Shown here: positions 1 through 10,980 of the stretch, one piece after another
How positions within the stretch are numbered: position 1 is the stretch's first letter
Layout of the letters: each line of letters opens with the position of its first letter
Source: Rhizopus arrhizus
Taxonomy: Eukaryota > Mucoromycota > Mucoromycetes > Mucorales > Rhizopodaceae
Length of the DNA stretch: 64,000 bases
Assembly: GCA_024220505.1 (NCBI GenBank)
Contig: JAKZZE010000002.1
Span: forward strand, 1,984,001 to 2,048,000
Reading direction: 5' to 3'
Position numbers and translations under genes: made by a program
The notes under the pieces: model-generated
What the model saw: the letters and a program-made list of their open reading frames with translations, nothing else
Told to the model about the DNA's origin: nothing
The model's database searches: none

Positions 1-1593
1 TCATTTGACGTAATTTAGTTTAGTATTGTTTAAAAACTAAGAAGGATGAGATGGTTAAGCGAGCGTTTATATATATATATTTTTTTTTTCAAAACTTATA
101 TAAACGCGCATATGATTTTTAAGAGAGATTTGTTGTACATCTTTTAATGTTATTTTTTTACATAAGAAGAATGATGTGTATAACAAGTAACTTGAAATCA
201 CTCTTTGTTCATCTTCATATGTCAAGTTAAAAAATCATTTTCACATGTTTTTGTAGGCATTTTACCATAAAAGGAGTAAAAAAGCTTAATAGGTTCCATG
301 TTGATGTATCGCTGTATTACCAAAATTTAATCTCTTTGAAATAGCCATAACTATTCGGCAAACAGCTCATAATTGTTATATAAACTTACTTTTCTTACTA
401 TACAAAGCTTGGTGACATTCATCTGTAAATGAACTTATGCTTGAATGTTTGTAGGTATCCTCATTCAGATTATATGCGATCAATTCAACCTTTAACGCTA
501 CCATGCACACAATATACTTTCTTAGTCTAATGTATATCACTTCATTCTTAAAAGACTATACATCTTAGTATATTGAGTAAAGTATCCTATTCAGGATTTG
601 TACTTTGAACTAAACATTGATCTTTTGGCTTAGCTATAAGCTATACGATTGCATAATGAAAGAAGGAAGGGAAAATGTGCGGGTATTATTTTTAGCCTAT
701 TTTGCTTAATGCATGGTAAATAAATAATAACCCTACATTTTCTATGCAGGTATTTTTTTATAAGCATACATTGCTTGAATTACTTGTGCGCTTTCATATT
801 GTATTTTGCAAAATTTTCAAGAAAAGTGAATTGGCTGTCGCATTTTATGAGAGCATGAAGGGATGTATTCGGATCAGGAATTAGTGGGATTTGTCAATAC
901 AGAATTAAATTAAAAATTGGAATTTTCTATAATAATGACTGTAACTAAACTTAAGCACCTCTTTTACTCGAGATACTTCCTTTGCATAAAGTTTCTTAAT
1001 ATATAGCAGTGACATGAATTTGAACCAAAATCTGATTATAAACACGTTTGTTTTTATAAAAAGCAATTTAAATGCCGCAGTCAATATTTTGAATCTAGTC
1101 ATTGTGTACAAGCTTCGACGTTGGCTACCGAGAATATCAACTTGCAGAAAATATCTTCATCGGCATGAATCAGGGCACACATTTGAAAAGAGGAGAAGGG
1201 AATGATGTCGGACTTTTTTAATACTTTATGTCAAGCAAAATCTGCCAAACTATATCCTTTTTTCTACTTTTATTTTCATTGGGGCTGTTTCTTCAGGTAC
1301 CCGAAAACGTAAAAAGGAGTATATTATCATCCAAATGGCTTATAAAAAAATGAAATGACTCTCGCGTGATTTTTATATGAGAAAAAAAAGCATAAAGTTT
1401 CCTAAAAAAGACAAGTGTCCACAACAGATACAGCACATGAGGTTTTGAAAAAAAAAAAAAAAAAATTCACGTCATCCTACCAAGAAAAAAAATGGCACTT
1501 TTTTTTTATTTCCTCTCCTCTCTCTCTCTCTCTCTTTCACTTATTTCTCCCTCTTTTTTCTCTCTTTTTTTTTCCTCTGTATTTTTGTGAAAA
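1..1593. other. AT-rich intergenic region and leader of MVP1
   Basis: I see no supportable gene here. The last 100 bases before the MVP1 start codon are pyrimidine-rich, with a short CT microsatellite near 1518-1536. Pyrimidine-rich leaders also precede several other genes in this window, so this is probably the promoter-proximal or 5' UTR part of MVP1. Short open frames at 905-1205 have no recognisable motif and low-complexity composition. Confidence 0.6.
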
Positions 1594-3891
1594 ATGTCTG
1601 AAGATCCTTTTGCAAGCACCAATAGTTTTTTTACACCAGAACCGAGATCTATTTCATTTGCAGTTGAAGAAGACCCGTGGAGTTCAGGAGGTTTTGATCC
1701 AGTCGATGTCATTCGTCAACCTTTAGCTTCTTCAACTACAAATATGGAAGAAAGTTTATTAACAGAAGGTATTACAGCTGCTAATGCGTTAGGTAAAAAG
1801 TTCTTTTTTATGTTTCCTTGTCGAGTTTTATTTATTATTTATTATTAGTCGGAGTGGATTTACCAGAGATATTTGATACAGCCTATATTCGTGCGGGACC
1901 TATTGGTGACCGCGTGAGTATTGAATCTTTGGAGACTATTATTGGATTAGGGGGACTTGGACCCCGTTTATATGAGCAAGTAGGTAAAAGATTAATTTTT
2001 GATAAAAGAGAGAGAGAGAGAGAGAAAGAAAGAAAAAGAAAGAAAAAGAAAAATAGAGATATTAAACTACTATAAATAAGATTGTTGCTATCGTGATTCC
2101 TGCCGGTGCAATGTATGTTACAAGAAATGAATTTAATACATCTTTAGCTTTACTGGGATGTGCACAAAAGAACATGGGTAAAGAAACAGAACAAAAAGAA
2201 TGATTGTTTGCTCATAAAAAATGATAGATGTCTCTTTGATGAAAGTATATCAGCATCGCAATGGTAATAGAGGAAAAAGTATTTATTTTTCATATAAAAA
2301 AACTAAATGCCTATTCATGTAGATTTACCTGTTCCTTTATTACCTAATCTCGAGTTAGTTTCTATTAAACCTAATAGCAAACCCAAACAATCAAGCTTTG
2401 ATGATGATCCATGGCGTCTATCGAACAGCCCACCTACACCCAACTTATTTCCAGTCAATGAAACCAAAAAAAAGTCTGCTTTAAATGGAACTACAATGGA
2501 TAAAAAATTGATTGTGCAAGAACAAGAAACGGATAAAAAGATATCATCGGCTGAATGGTTTTCAAATCTTGATACGATTACTGTTACTGTAGCAGAAAAA
2601 GAAGGGTTTTTATTTCCACACGTAAATTATTGGGTACAGAGTAGCCATCGACAAACGTCTGTAAGAAGAAGATATAGTGATTTTTATTGGTTTTGGGAAA
2701 CTTTAATGAAAAGATACCCCTTTAGAGTTGTGCCCTTTTTACCACCTAAAAGATTTTCTGGCAGTAAATATTATATTTTATTCATATTTAATATATTTAC
2801 TAATGTACTTGTAGAAGACGATACATTTATTGAGCAACGCTGTCAGGGTTTATCACGTTTTATTAATTGTGTTGTACGACATCCAGTATTAAAGAGTGAT
2901 GAAGTAGTATCCATCTTTTTGACTGAAGAAACAGTAAGCATAAAGCCTATTTTTTATGTATTCATTTACTCATATGTAAAAAAGGAATTCGCAGCATGGA
3001 GGAAAGGAGCCAAGTTACCATCAACAGAGGAAGAATTTGTAAGGGTGAACCCAGATGTGGCAGGATATGAACCACTGATACCAGATGACCTTGATTCACG
3101 TATTGAGGTAGTCAAAAATAGATTACCTAAATCGATTGAGAGATATGATGTGCTTTGTTCTACTATGGAACGTATGATTAAATTAAGACAAGAGAGAATG
3201 GAGCAATTAATGATTTACAACAAGGCGTTAAAGTAAATAGGATCACTGTCTACTGTGTTACACATCTAAGCATGTATAAATAGGGAAATAGGCAACATTG
3301 AACAAGCGTGTTTTGTACCCAATTGTCAAGCTTGCCCTCACGTTGTACGAGGATATGAATCAGTTGGGGATTACATGAATGAAGAGAGAACGATTATTGA
3401 AAATGAGACTTCTTTATCTATTTCTGGAGTTCTTGAAAGCTTAAAGAGACATCGTGATATTCTTGCTTGCTTTATTGATATGCTCGAAAGAAAAACAAGA
3501 TTGGAAGTTCATCAAATTGATTCGCTAACAAAAAGAATTGCATCCAACACCGCAAAAGTCAATCAGCATCGTGGTGTACCAGGACTAGAGTCTGAAGTAG
3601 AAAGATTAGATATCACCATCCAAAATGTAGGATTATTAATTAATGATACAACTGACTTATAAAATTGAATAGGACACTGAACGATTGAAATATCAGCAGA
3701 GAAGAGATATTTATATTCGTTACTGCGCAGCTAGTGAATTAAGCTATTTGCATAAACAGCAAGCTTTCGTTTCTTTACTTTATCAAAACTATGTACATCA
3801 GCAACTTCAATTCAATCGAAAGACAATAGATAACTGGAAATCTCTTGAAGCTCTTTTATGTGATTTACCTAAACCAGAAGATCTTGCATGA
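1594..3891 (+). CDS. MVP1: Sorting nexin Mvp1/SNX8-like (PX and BAR domains)
   Basis: Predicted sorting nexin of the Mvp1/SNX8 type, which binds phosphoinositides on endosomes and helps form retrograde membrane tubules. I read nine exons: 1594-1792, 1849-1979, 2081-2177, 2228-2263, 2323-2763, 2815-2933, 2985-3232, 3284-3626 and 3673-3891. They join in frame to 610 residues, close to the family's usual length. The N-terminal part holds an EH-like segment (DLPEIFDTAYIRAG, then a helix pair). The PX domain starts around residue 225 and carries the phosphoinositide-binding RRRYSDF motif and the LPPKRF proline loop. The C-terminal third is helical and matches the BAR-like region. Intron 2 contains a GA-rich microsatellite near 2010-2050. 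The gene converges on the zinc-finger gene, with 53 bases between the stop codons. Introns were chosen by frame continuity, so single junctions may be off by a few bases. Confidence 0.88.
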
Positions 3892-3944
3892 ACGCAACCA
3901 AAAGATACCCTTCTTTTTTTAATAAAAAAAAAAAAACAAATATT

Positions 3945-4673
3945 TTATTTTATACAAAATGTAAGACAAAGAATAAGGAAGAGAGTAATGATACAAATAA
4001 ATATATAGGAATGCATTTTAATGTAATGAACGTTTTTTCTTTTGTTTTGTTGATCTTGACGTATTTTTATATAATAGCAAGGTGGTATTGAGTCCATGCT
4101 TTTATTGTCTCGTTTTAAATGTCGATTGAGTGCATCTTGTCTAGCAAATGACTTTTGACAATATTGACATGAAAATGGTCTTAAGCCGAGATGTAACTTG
4201 GCATGCCTATTTCGATCATGTTGTCTTGCGAATGCCTTTGAACACACCTGGCATACAAAGGGCTTTTCATCTGTGTGTGTGCGTCGGTGTGATTTGAGAT
4301 TATAAGTACGTGTGAAGGTCTTGGTACAGCCTTCAAAGTCACATTTATACATGGCTGGGTTTTTTGATCTGTTGGTATTTTTCATAGTTGAATTTTCTAG
4401 AGGAGGTGTGGTTGCCATAAGTTCATATAGAAAACTATCCAGTTGTACTGAAGCAGGAGAATTTATACTACTACAGATGCTACTGCAAGAGGATGTATTA
4501 GGAGACTGAAGAAATAGATTCTCTTCTTGCTGAGGTTGCTGTTGACTGTACACGGGAATCATCGAATATTGTTGTTGTTGTGGATAATAGATTTCTTCAT
4601 AGCAATACATCATCTGAGTCTCCAACTGAGAATAATCAAGTTGAGGGAATAGAGGATAAGTGGATAGTTCCAT
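3945..4673 (-). CDS. C2H2 zinc-finger transcription factor (Crz1/Msn2-like fingers)
   Basis: Encodes 242 residues. The first 105 are Gln-, Ser- and Tyr-rich with no fold visible. Three tandem C2H2 fingers follow at about residues 109-190. Finger 1 is of the longer C-x4-C form (CDFEGC), followed by TYNLKSHRRTHTDEKPF and VCQVCSKAFARQHDRNRH. Finger order and linkers resemble fungal Crz1-type calcineurin-responsive factors, but this class is large and the assignment is only to the fold. It should act in the nucleus as a DNA-binding regulator. The last 50 residues (lysine-rich, then hydrophobic) look unlike a normal C-terminus, so the true stop may lie nearer the third finger through an unrecognised intron. 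The start follows a 30-base A tract located upstream on this strand. Target genes cannot be told from the sequence. Confidence 0.75.
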   Translation of the reverse strand: MELSTYPLFPQLDYSQLETQMMYCYEEIYYPQQQQYSMIPVYSQQQPQQEENLFLQSPNTSSCSSICSSINSPASVQLDSFLYELMATTPPLENSTMKNTNRSKNPAMYKCDFEGCTKTFTRTYNLKSHRRTHTDEKPFVCQVCSKAFARQHDRNRHAKLHLGLRPFSCQYCQKSFARQDALNRHLKRDNKSMDSIPPCYYIKIRQDQQNKRKNVHYIKMHSYIFICIITLFLILCLTFCIK

Positions 4674-4710
4674 TTGTACAGTAGTAACAGATCAAGTAAA
4701 AGTAAGCAAG

Positions 4711-4740
<30 letters not shown>
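4711..4740. repeat. 30-base poly(A) tract
   Basis: An uninterrupted run of A lies 37 bases upstream of the zinc-finger gene start, as poly(T) on that gene's strand. Such tracts exclude nucleosomes in fungal promoters, so it may be part of the promoter. The length is likely variable and prone to sequencing error. Confidence 0.7.
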
Positions 4741-4748
<8 letters not shown>

Positions 4749-7700
4749 GACAGGATTTAATAAACAAGAAAGAAAAAGGTTTTTGTGATACTTAAATTGT
4801 TATTTCACATGAATAAGGTTTTAGAAGTAAAGCTATTGAAGCTTAACCGCGCGTAGATTGTGTAATACATGAGTCAATCTCACCCGATCCACACCTTAAA
4901 AAAATTACCAAATTAAGGTGACCGACTCTTCACCTCTCTTTTTGGTTATTTTCTTTTTTTGGGGAAAATTTTTTTTTCTGGCTTAAGAGAATAAAGCTAA
5001 AGTTGATTACAATATTTACAAGAAATAGTAATCGATCCGATTGAAAACTATTTAGACAAGACGAATAATGAGAGTAAATATCAAAGAATTACTTTTATTG
5101 CTCTCTTTTATAATATAAACAATCGTCTTATGTCTACTTTGTGTCACAATTGCTTATCGTTTTTTTATTAATTGAAACAATCTATCCAATAAGGCCATAA
5201 AAACCATCAATTCTTTATTTTAAAGGAGAATTATTAATCATTGAATTCTTAGAATATCTTATTGTAGCAAATCAATGAAAGAAGGAGAAGGAGTAAAGTA
5301 GTACAGCGTTTCAGGAAATGAATGCTGAAAAGAAGGTAACTCGTCTCACCACCAGCTTAAAAAAGATAAATTAAAATTCGTTTGGTTAAGAGGTTTTACC
5401 CCAACCCATCCGCAGCATTCATGGATCTTCAATGTGTAATTTTATGTCAATTTAGCACAACAGTTTTCAATAAAATTGTTCCTTTCTTTTTTCTCTATTA
5501 TTCAACTTGGTTTCATTTTATGAAAGAACTAGAAATTAGGCTTGTTTATAGTATCAAAAATAAGCAAAGCAACTGTTATAGGGAAAATAACAAAGTAAAG
5601 TTGATGACTCAAGTAATAAAAGAGAAATAAACAAGATATTTTGGGATACAATAGAGATTAACCAATACTTCAAGACAATAGCATTTGAAAGAAGATAAAC
5701 CTAAAGAACCTCATAATTTCAGGCAAGATGAATGGAGCTTGAATAACCTGGATATTATCCTCATCTATTTGTTTCCCTTTATTTAATACTGTAAATTAAA
5801 ACTTATTAAATGTGTGAAGGGCGTTTTATCTCGTGCAAATCCCCAGTTTAATATATTATGATAGGCATGGTGAATCATATACAACAATCATGACTTGTAT
5901 TGATTATGCTGGGAGCATGTTTAGCATGTATCACTTCGTCACTGTGTATTATGTTTTGGGCTTTGACTACTGAAATGAAAAATGTAATAGGAAGTTCGAT
6001 CAGTGTTGAAAGGCATTGGCAATCAAGATATCATTGAATTCTTAGGTTCTATCTTCAGCAAGATATAAAGCTGAGGCATTCAAGAGGTTATAATTTTATA
6101 TGAACACTTTAATTTTAATTTTTATTATTATCAGATACATACAACAAAACAGGATGTGGGTGACTATAAACTTGTATTTAATCAGAATGTGCTTTTATCT
6201 CAAAAACATCATCTATTCATAATCAATGCTAATTAACTCATTTTACTTGGTAAACATAAAGGTGGCAGATATCAGTACATGATTGATGAATCTTTGTATC
6301 TTTTTGGATTGAACAGATTTGGGGACTTAATTCTGAAGGTATCCAGAGAATTCGACAATGATAATACTATCAAAATTAGCTTTGATTATCATAATGAACA
6401 TGTTGGCTATCTTGACTATATTAAAACCTTGGGTTGGCTTGCGTTACTCTGAATATTTTTTTTAAAAAAAATCGGAATTTTATGAATTATAAATCGTAAG
6501 TTTCGATTATGGCGCCCTTTATTTTAATCTAAAAGTGTACATGAAATTTAACTTGAAAATAAAGCCTAATTTATATGATAGATCAAGCTTTCTCCTGATT
6601 TGGTACAATTCCTCATTGGAGATGAGCAGATCTGTAAAGTGAATATGGCGTGTAATGTTCTCAAAACTCAGGGTTATTTTATTGAGAACTAATCAAGATA
6701 TCTCTTGACAACGCTCTGGGCTTACACAAAAGCCACAATGAAATAAAAAGAGTAAGTTTTGGTGCATCACGTTTCCTCTTACTCTTTTAACAGGCATGGT
6801 TGGGCCATCAGTCCTTAAACATCCACAAGGTCAAAATAGGAAGGGTATGACAGAGCTGGGTCCTTTTTAATTGATCTGATACTGTTGATCTTCTTTCATA
6901 AACTAATAAATTGGATTTCAAGTATTATAAACTATTTATGTTGCAACTTAACAAACTCCCCTCATGTCGTACGGTTGGTTTCACAAAGTTGAGTTCTGTA
7001 AATTCTATGAATCATACAACTTCCCCTTGATATTTGTTTCGAAATCTATTAAAGGAAAATCGCGATAAAGGATAGCTAATATCTCTCGCTTTGTTGATGA
7101 ATATAGGCTCATACAACTTAATAATCAAAAAAAAATTGCATTTGTGTTTTTTGAGAACAATAACGATAAAAAACACTAAAATACGGTGTCACACTGAGTA
7201 GTCTGAGAAACGCCTCATCTTAATCAGGAAAAAAACATCATTTTAAGCACCTTATTGTACACATCGTACACTGACATGATATGTGTTTAACAAAAAAGAC
7301 AAAAAGAAATCTAAGTTGGACATAAGATTATTATCAAAGTGGTTGTGCTTTCATGCCATCTATGACTTTACATGGTTCACGCGGTTGTTATTGTCAATGC
7401 TGGGTCCTTGCCGCAGCAGTAAGGAACACAGTTTAAATTAAGTGTGAATGGGACCATAATACTTTAATAATAAGATCTGTGACATGCAAAATTTAAATTA
7501 CTAAAAAAGGCTTTGTTCTTTCTCGAACTACTTACTAAACTTTTTTTTAAAAAAACCATCTTACTGTCTTTTTTTCTCTTTTTCCTACATCTTTACAAAG
7601 TAATTATTTTATGAACCAAAAATAGCAAAGGATCAAAGAATAGACTAGTTCTTTTAATATTGTCATGACTATAGCATTCTGCTGAATTTCAACTATAGTT

Positions 7701-7928
7701 CGTTCTTGATAGCTCGCCTATTTAAAACTAGATTTATTCTATGAAAAACAACGATCAATGTATAAAACATGTATTTTTTTTTAGTGAAGAGTGTATGGTG
7801 TAGACATCCCTCAGTGTCTGCTTTTACACAAGTAAAAATACATGAAAATCGCTCTGAAATAAAGATACTACTGGTTTGAGGTATAGAATGACAAAAAAGC
7901 ATGGCTCCTTTGCAGCCCAAGTGATAAA
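4741..7928. other. Gene-poor AT-rich spacer with protein-like relics
   Basis: About 3.2 kb without a supportable gene. Two stretches look more protein-like than their surroundings. One is a 72-codon open frame at 6237-6452 (+) containing MIDESLYLFGLNRFGDLILK. The other is a short frame around 6000-6075 containing IGNQDIIEFLGSIF. Neither has a convincing start, and I recognise no family. They may be remnants of a decayed gene or repeat. The rest is AT-rich and featureless to me. Confidence 0.5.
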
Positions 7929-7930
7929 TA

Positions 7931-8065
7931 CACTATTTTCAGAAATTATTCGCCAAACTTTTGAAAAAATTAGCTGAATTTAAAAAATACAATTAGCCAT
8001 TTTCCTGAGGCAATCTTAGCCAAAAAATAAAAATCCTTTTAGCCAAATTCAGCATATAAATTAGC
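7931..8065. repeat. Left terminal inverted repeat of the Tc1-like element
   Basis: These 135 bases pair with the reverse complement of 9478-9510 joined to 13920-14021. The match ends just inside the TTAGC motif near 8061-8065, after which the two sides diverge. The repeat holds several short internal motifs of the type AGCTAA/TTAGCC, possible transposase binding sites. Confidence 0.9.
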
Positions 8066-8099
8066 TAAATTATGCTAATTAAGTGTAATTCTTTCTTTA

Positions 8100-9422
8100 T
8101 TAAATATGTCTTCTATTTAAGCAATCTTCAAACCTTGTCATGGAATATCTACAAAATCCTTTAAGATCACTCAAAAGAATACTATTGCATGCATCTCGTA
8201 TTCTTGAGGATAATGTTTCTTCTTGCAAGAGTTCTTCTCTTTTCATTTTGCTCTTACAAACAGACCAAAACTGCTCAATAGGATTTAGCTCAGGGGAATA
8301 TGGAGGAAGATATACACAACCATATCCCCGTCTGTTAATCTCTTTTTCAATGTCAGCGTTCTTGTGAATAGGCGCGTTATCCATTACTATGTAGCAATCT
8401 TTGAACTCCTCGTGCTTGTCTAAAATATCCATTGTGTCGCATATGAAATTGAAATAGTGGCCTGTAACAGTACCACCTCTACTTTGAGTGTTGATTACAG
8501 CTTTACCGCCTCCTGATTTTCTCTTCTTATTTTGCTTAACGGCTCTTGGCTTTCTCACTTTCACATTGATAACTCCATATGGAGAAATTGCCCCAAGTAT
8601 GGTCGTAGTCTTTGCTCTTGTCTTGGGTATAACTACTTCGGCACGACTACCTATCTTAGACCAAGCTACATTTCTCTTCATATTGATATGAAAAGCAGCT
8701 TCATCGATAAATATACAATTACTGAGATAGTCCATATCAGTCTCCATCCATCTTTTAATCCATTTGTATCTTCTTTCGATGTTCTCAGATGAGTTTCTTT
8801 CCGCTGAATGGAAGTGTGCCTTCTTCAAGCTGATTCTACATTTTTCTTTCATGAAATTGTATACAGCAGTTTTAGAGATGCTCAGGTCCATAAATTGAGC
8901 TGATAAACCGTCCATTATTTCATCTAATGTTAACGATGGCTTCTTATCAATGTAATCAACTAAAAATACCCTGTGTTCCTCGCCTAAAGATGGTGGTCTT
9001 CCAACAGGATTCTTAGCAGCTTTTCGCTGAATAATATCTTGTGGATCTTTTTGGTCTCTATCGTACCAGCCCTGGGCAGTCCGCGTAGGCATACCTAGCT
9101 TCCTTGCGGCTTCGGCTACTTTCAAACCCTTTTCATAAACTAGCTCAAAGAAATACTCTTTATCCTCGTCTGAGTACTTTCTGTAAGCACGTCTTCCTTT
9201 TCCTGTTGAATGAGCCTCGACTAGTACTCCACCAGCGCTCTCAATCTTTTCTTTTTTTATAACTTGCTTCTCAGGAGGCTTCAAGTCGATGTACTGATCA
9301 TAGTTTGTAACGCTGTCTAGTGGATAAGTTTCATCGTCAACCTCCATTTCAGTAATTATTGCTTCTTCTCCATTCTCTCCCACAAAATTTCCAAGGCCGT
9401 CTTCATATACAAAAGTACTCAT
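8100..9422 (-). CDS. Tc1-like DD34E transposase, intact
   Basis: Encodes 440 residues without interruption. After an acidic N-terminal tail come helix-turn-helix DNA-binding segments (about residues 80-200, including KVAEAARKLGMPTRTAQGWY and a GRPPSL hinge). The catalytic DDE domain follows. The first Asp lies in FIDEAAF, the second in IVMDNAPIHK, and the Glu in YSPELNPIEQFW, with 34 residues between the second Asp and the Glu (DD34E). The SPELNPIE box is typical of the Tc1 superfamily. The enzyme should cut the element at its inverted repeats and reinsert it at TA sites, acting in the nucleus. No stop codons or frameshifts are visible, so it may still be active and could mobilise short relatives with similar ends. 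The start codon is about 55 bases inside the split inverted repeat, so the DIRS insertion lies just upstream of its promoter. Confidence 0.93.
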   Translation of the reverse strand: MSTFVYEDGLGNFVGENGEEAIITEMEVDDETYPLDSVTNYDQYIDLKPPEKQVIKKEKIESAGGVLVEAHSTGKGRRAYRKYSDEDKEYFFELVYEKGLKVAEAARKLGMPTRTAQGWYDRDQKDPQDIIQRKAAKNPVGRPPSLGEEHRVFLVDYIDKKPSLTLDEIMDGLSAQFMDLSISKTAVYNFMKEKCRISLKKAHFHSAERNSSENIERRYKWIKRWMETDMDYLSNCIFIDEAAFHINMKRNVAWSKIGSRAEVVIPKTRAKTTTILGAISPYGVINVKVRKPRAVKQNKKRKSGGGKAVINTQSRGGTVTGHYFNFICDTMDILDKHEEFKDCYIVMDNAPIHKNADIEKEINRRGYGCVYLPPYSPELNPIEQFWSVCKSKMKREELLQEETLSSRIRDACNSILLSDLKGFCRYSMTRFEDCLNRRHI

Positions 9423-9715
9423 AACTAGGGATTAATCAAAGTAAAAAGAAACAGTAAAGAAAGTGTACTACGAAATGGCTAATTTATATGCTGAATTTGG
9501 CTAAAAGGATTTGCTATTTAGACCTGAAGAACAAAATAGGAAATGTTATTATGCTAGAATCTTCTTGAAGCTTTATTTATAGCGAATTCAAAGATATATA
9601 AAGGAAATAAATCTAATCATTATACTATCAATCGAATTTGAGCTCGGTCAAATAATAAAGTGAAGAAGGGTGGGAAATTTAAAATAAAGTGAAATAAGAT
9701 AAATGAAGGGTGGGT

Positions 9716-9832
9716 CATAATAACATTTCCTATTTTGTTCTTCAGGTCTAAATAGCAATTCTAGGTCGAAAGAAATTTCTCGAAAGAATTTCTTGAGACC
9801 GTCAGAACAAAATAGGAAATGTTATTATGCTA
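9716..9832. repeat. DIRS internal complementary region
   Basis: The first 43 bases are the reverse complement of the element's left end and the next 74 bases that of its right end, so the segment is a copy of the joined circular ends. In DIRS1-like elements this region is thought to template restoration of complete termini during circle formation. It contains short inverted arms (AAATTTCT/AGAAATTT type). It overlaps the last codons of the recombinase gene at 9830. Confidence 0.88.
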
Positions 9833-10980
9833 ATCCAGAGTATCAAAAGAGTCATTAGCATCAAAGAATTCATCTTGGCTGGACAGAACCGTAGACGTGA
9901 AGTCAACTTCAGCCATTTGGTTTCGCTGATAATGTCGAACAAAGGTATCCGAAGAAGCCCAGTTTCCAAGAGCCACGATATTGTCAAGGGAGATACCGTG
10001 ATCCAAGGCTCGAGAGGAGGCCAACGACCGAATAGAGACCCCGGGTTCATCTGTGCACAAGGAGATGAATTCACGATGTAACCAAGTAGAAATAGTTGAC
10101 GCAGAAAGAGGTTGATTAATTTTGTTGGATTTGACAAACAGATTGGAGTGGGTCGGACGAGCCTGTAGAGCCGGATGGTCACGGAGTGCCTTAAAGCACT
10201 GTACAGGGCATAGTTCGAGGTCTTCTGCATGTGGGTGAACCGAGAAAGGCTTGATTATTCGCCGTTTACCACGAGTTTCTTTTGGAGCGACAACTTGCAG
10301 GAGAAGGCAACCGTTTTCCGAGATAGAACACGACGTAAAAGGGATGCGAGCCATATCAGAGGGACGGAGAAAGGCAGCCATTGCCAGGAGAAAAGCCAAC
10401 TTTTGCTGTAGCAATTTGACGTCGGTAGACGATCTGGAAGTGATCGAACGAGCGTAGGCTAAAGCCGGAGAAGCATCAATGGTTGGACGATGAATTGAGA
10501 CTGGTGGAGCTTGCTTCGCAATGGTATCTAAATAAGAGTTAATGAGTGGGTCTTCGCTAATACCTGCAGTATCATCATGAAGATGAGCCACCGCTGTTCG
10601 TAGAGTTTTGAGGGTAGAGGCTTGCATATTGTGTTCTTGACGCATGTTGGCCAAAAAGTTTACGACATCCGAAGGGTTGAAGCTCGTAAATGAGACATTG
10701 CTTCTAGTAGCCCAAGCCAAGAAACGTAACTGATTACGCCGGTATTGCTGGTTGGTTGCATTGTCAGCTAAACGTTCCGCCAAGAGATCTTTAACCGCTT
10801 GTGCATTGAGATTTTGGCGTTCTAGTTTAGACCGGATAATGTCCACACGGAGAGCATCCAATGTCGGTGGAGCAACGGATGAGGAGTTCGTGGAGACGTT
10901 GTCTGAACCGACTGTGGAGGCAACAGCAAGGGAGCCGTCAAAGCTAGACGTTGGAGAAGAGGAAACCAAATCGCACTGGG
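9830..10980 (-). CDS. DIRS tyrosine recombinase (integrase-like)
   Basis: The C-terminal part of a very long open frame. From about 10,880 down it encodes a phage-integrase-like tyrosine recombinase of roughly 345 residues. An N-terminal SAM-like core-binding region (RSKLERQNLNAQAVKDLLAE onward) leads into the catalytic domain. That domain has FLRPSDMARI with the first catalytic Arg, the SIRSLASSRALDHGISLDNI helix region, ALGNWASSDTF and the terminal RHYQR with the likely nucleophilic Tyr. It should integrate the circular DNA intermediate. No Met codon lies at a suitable place, and the frame overlaps the RT frame (stop at 10822), so expression probably needs frameshifting, splicing or an unusual start. 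The 10980 boundary is therefore approximate. The same frame stays open without a stop up to 13,045, across the whole RT gene. Confidence 0.85.

Noticed and set aside
1014..1205. 63-codon frame upstream of MVP1
   Set aside because: No motif, no leader, overlapped by an opposite frame of similar length.
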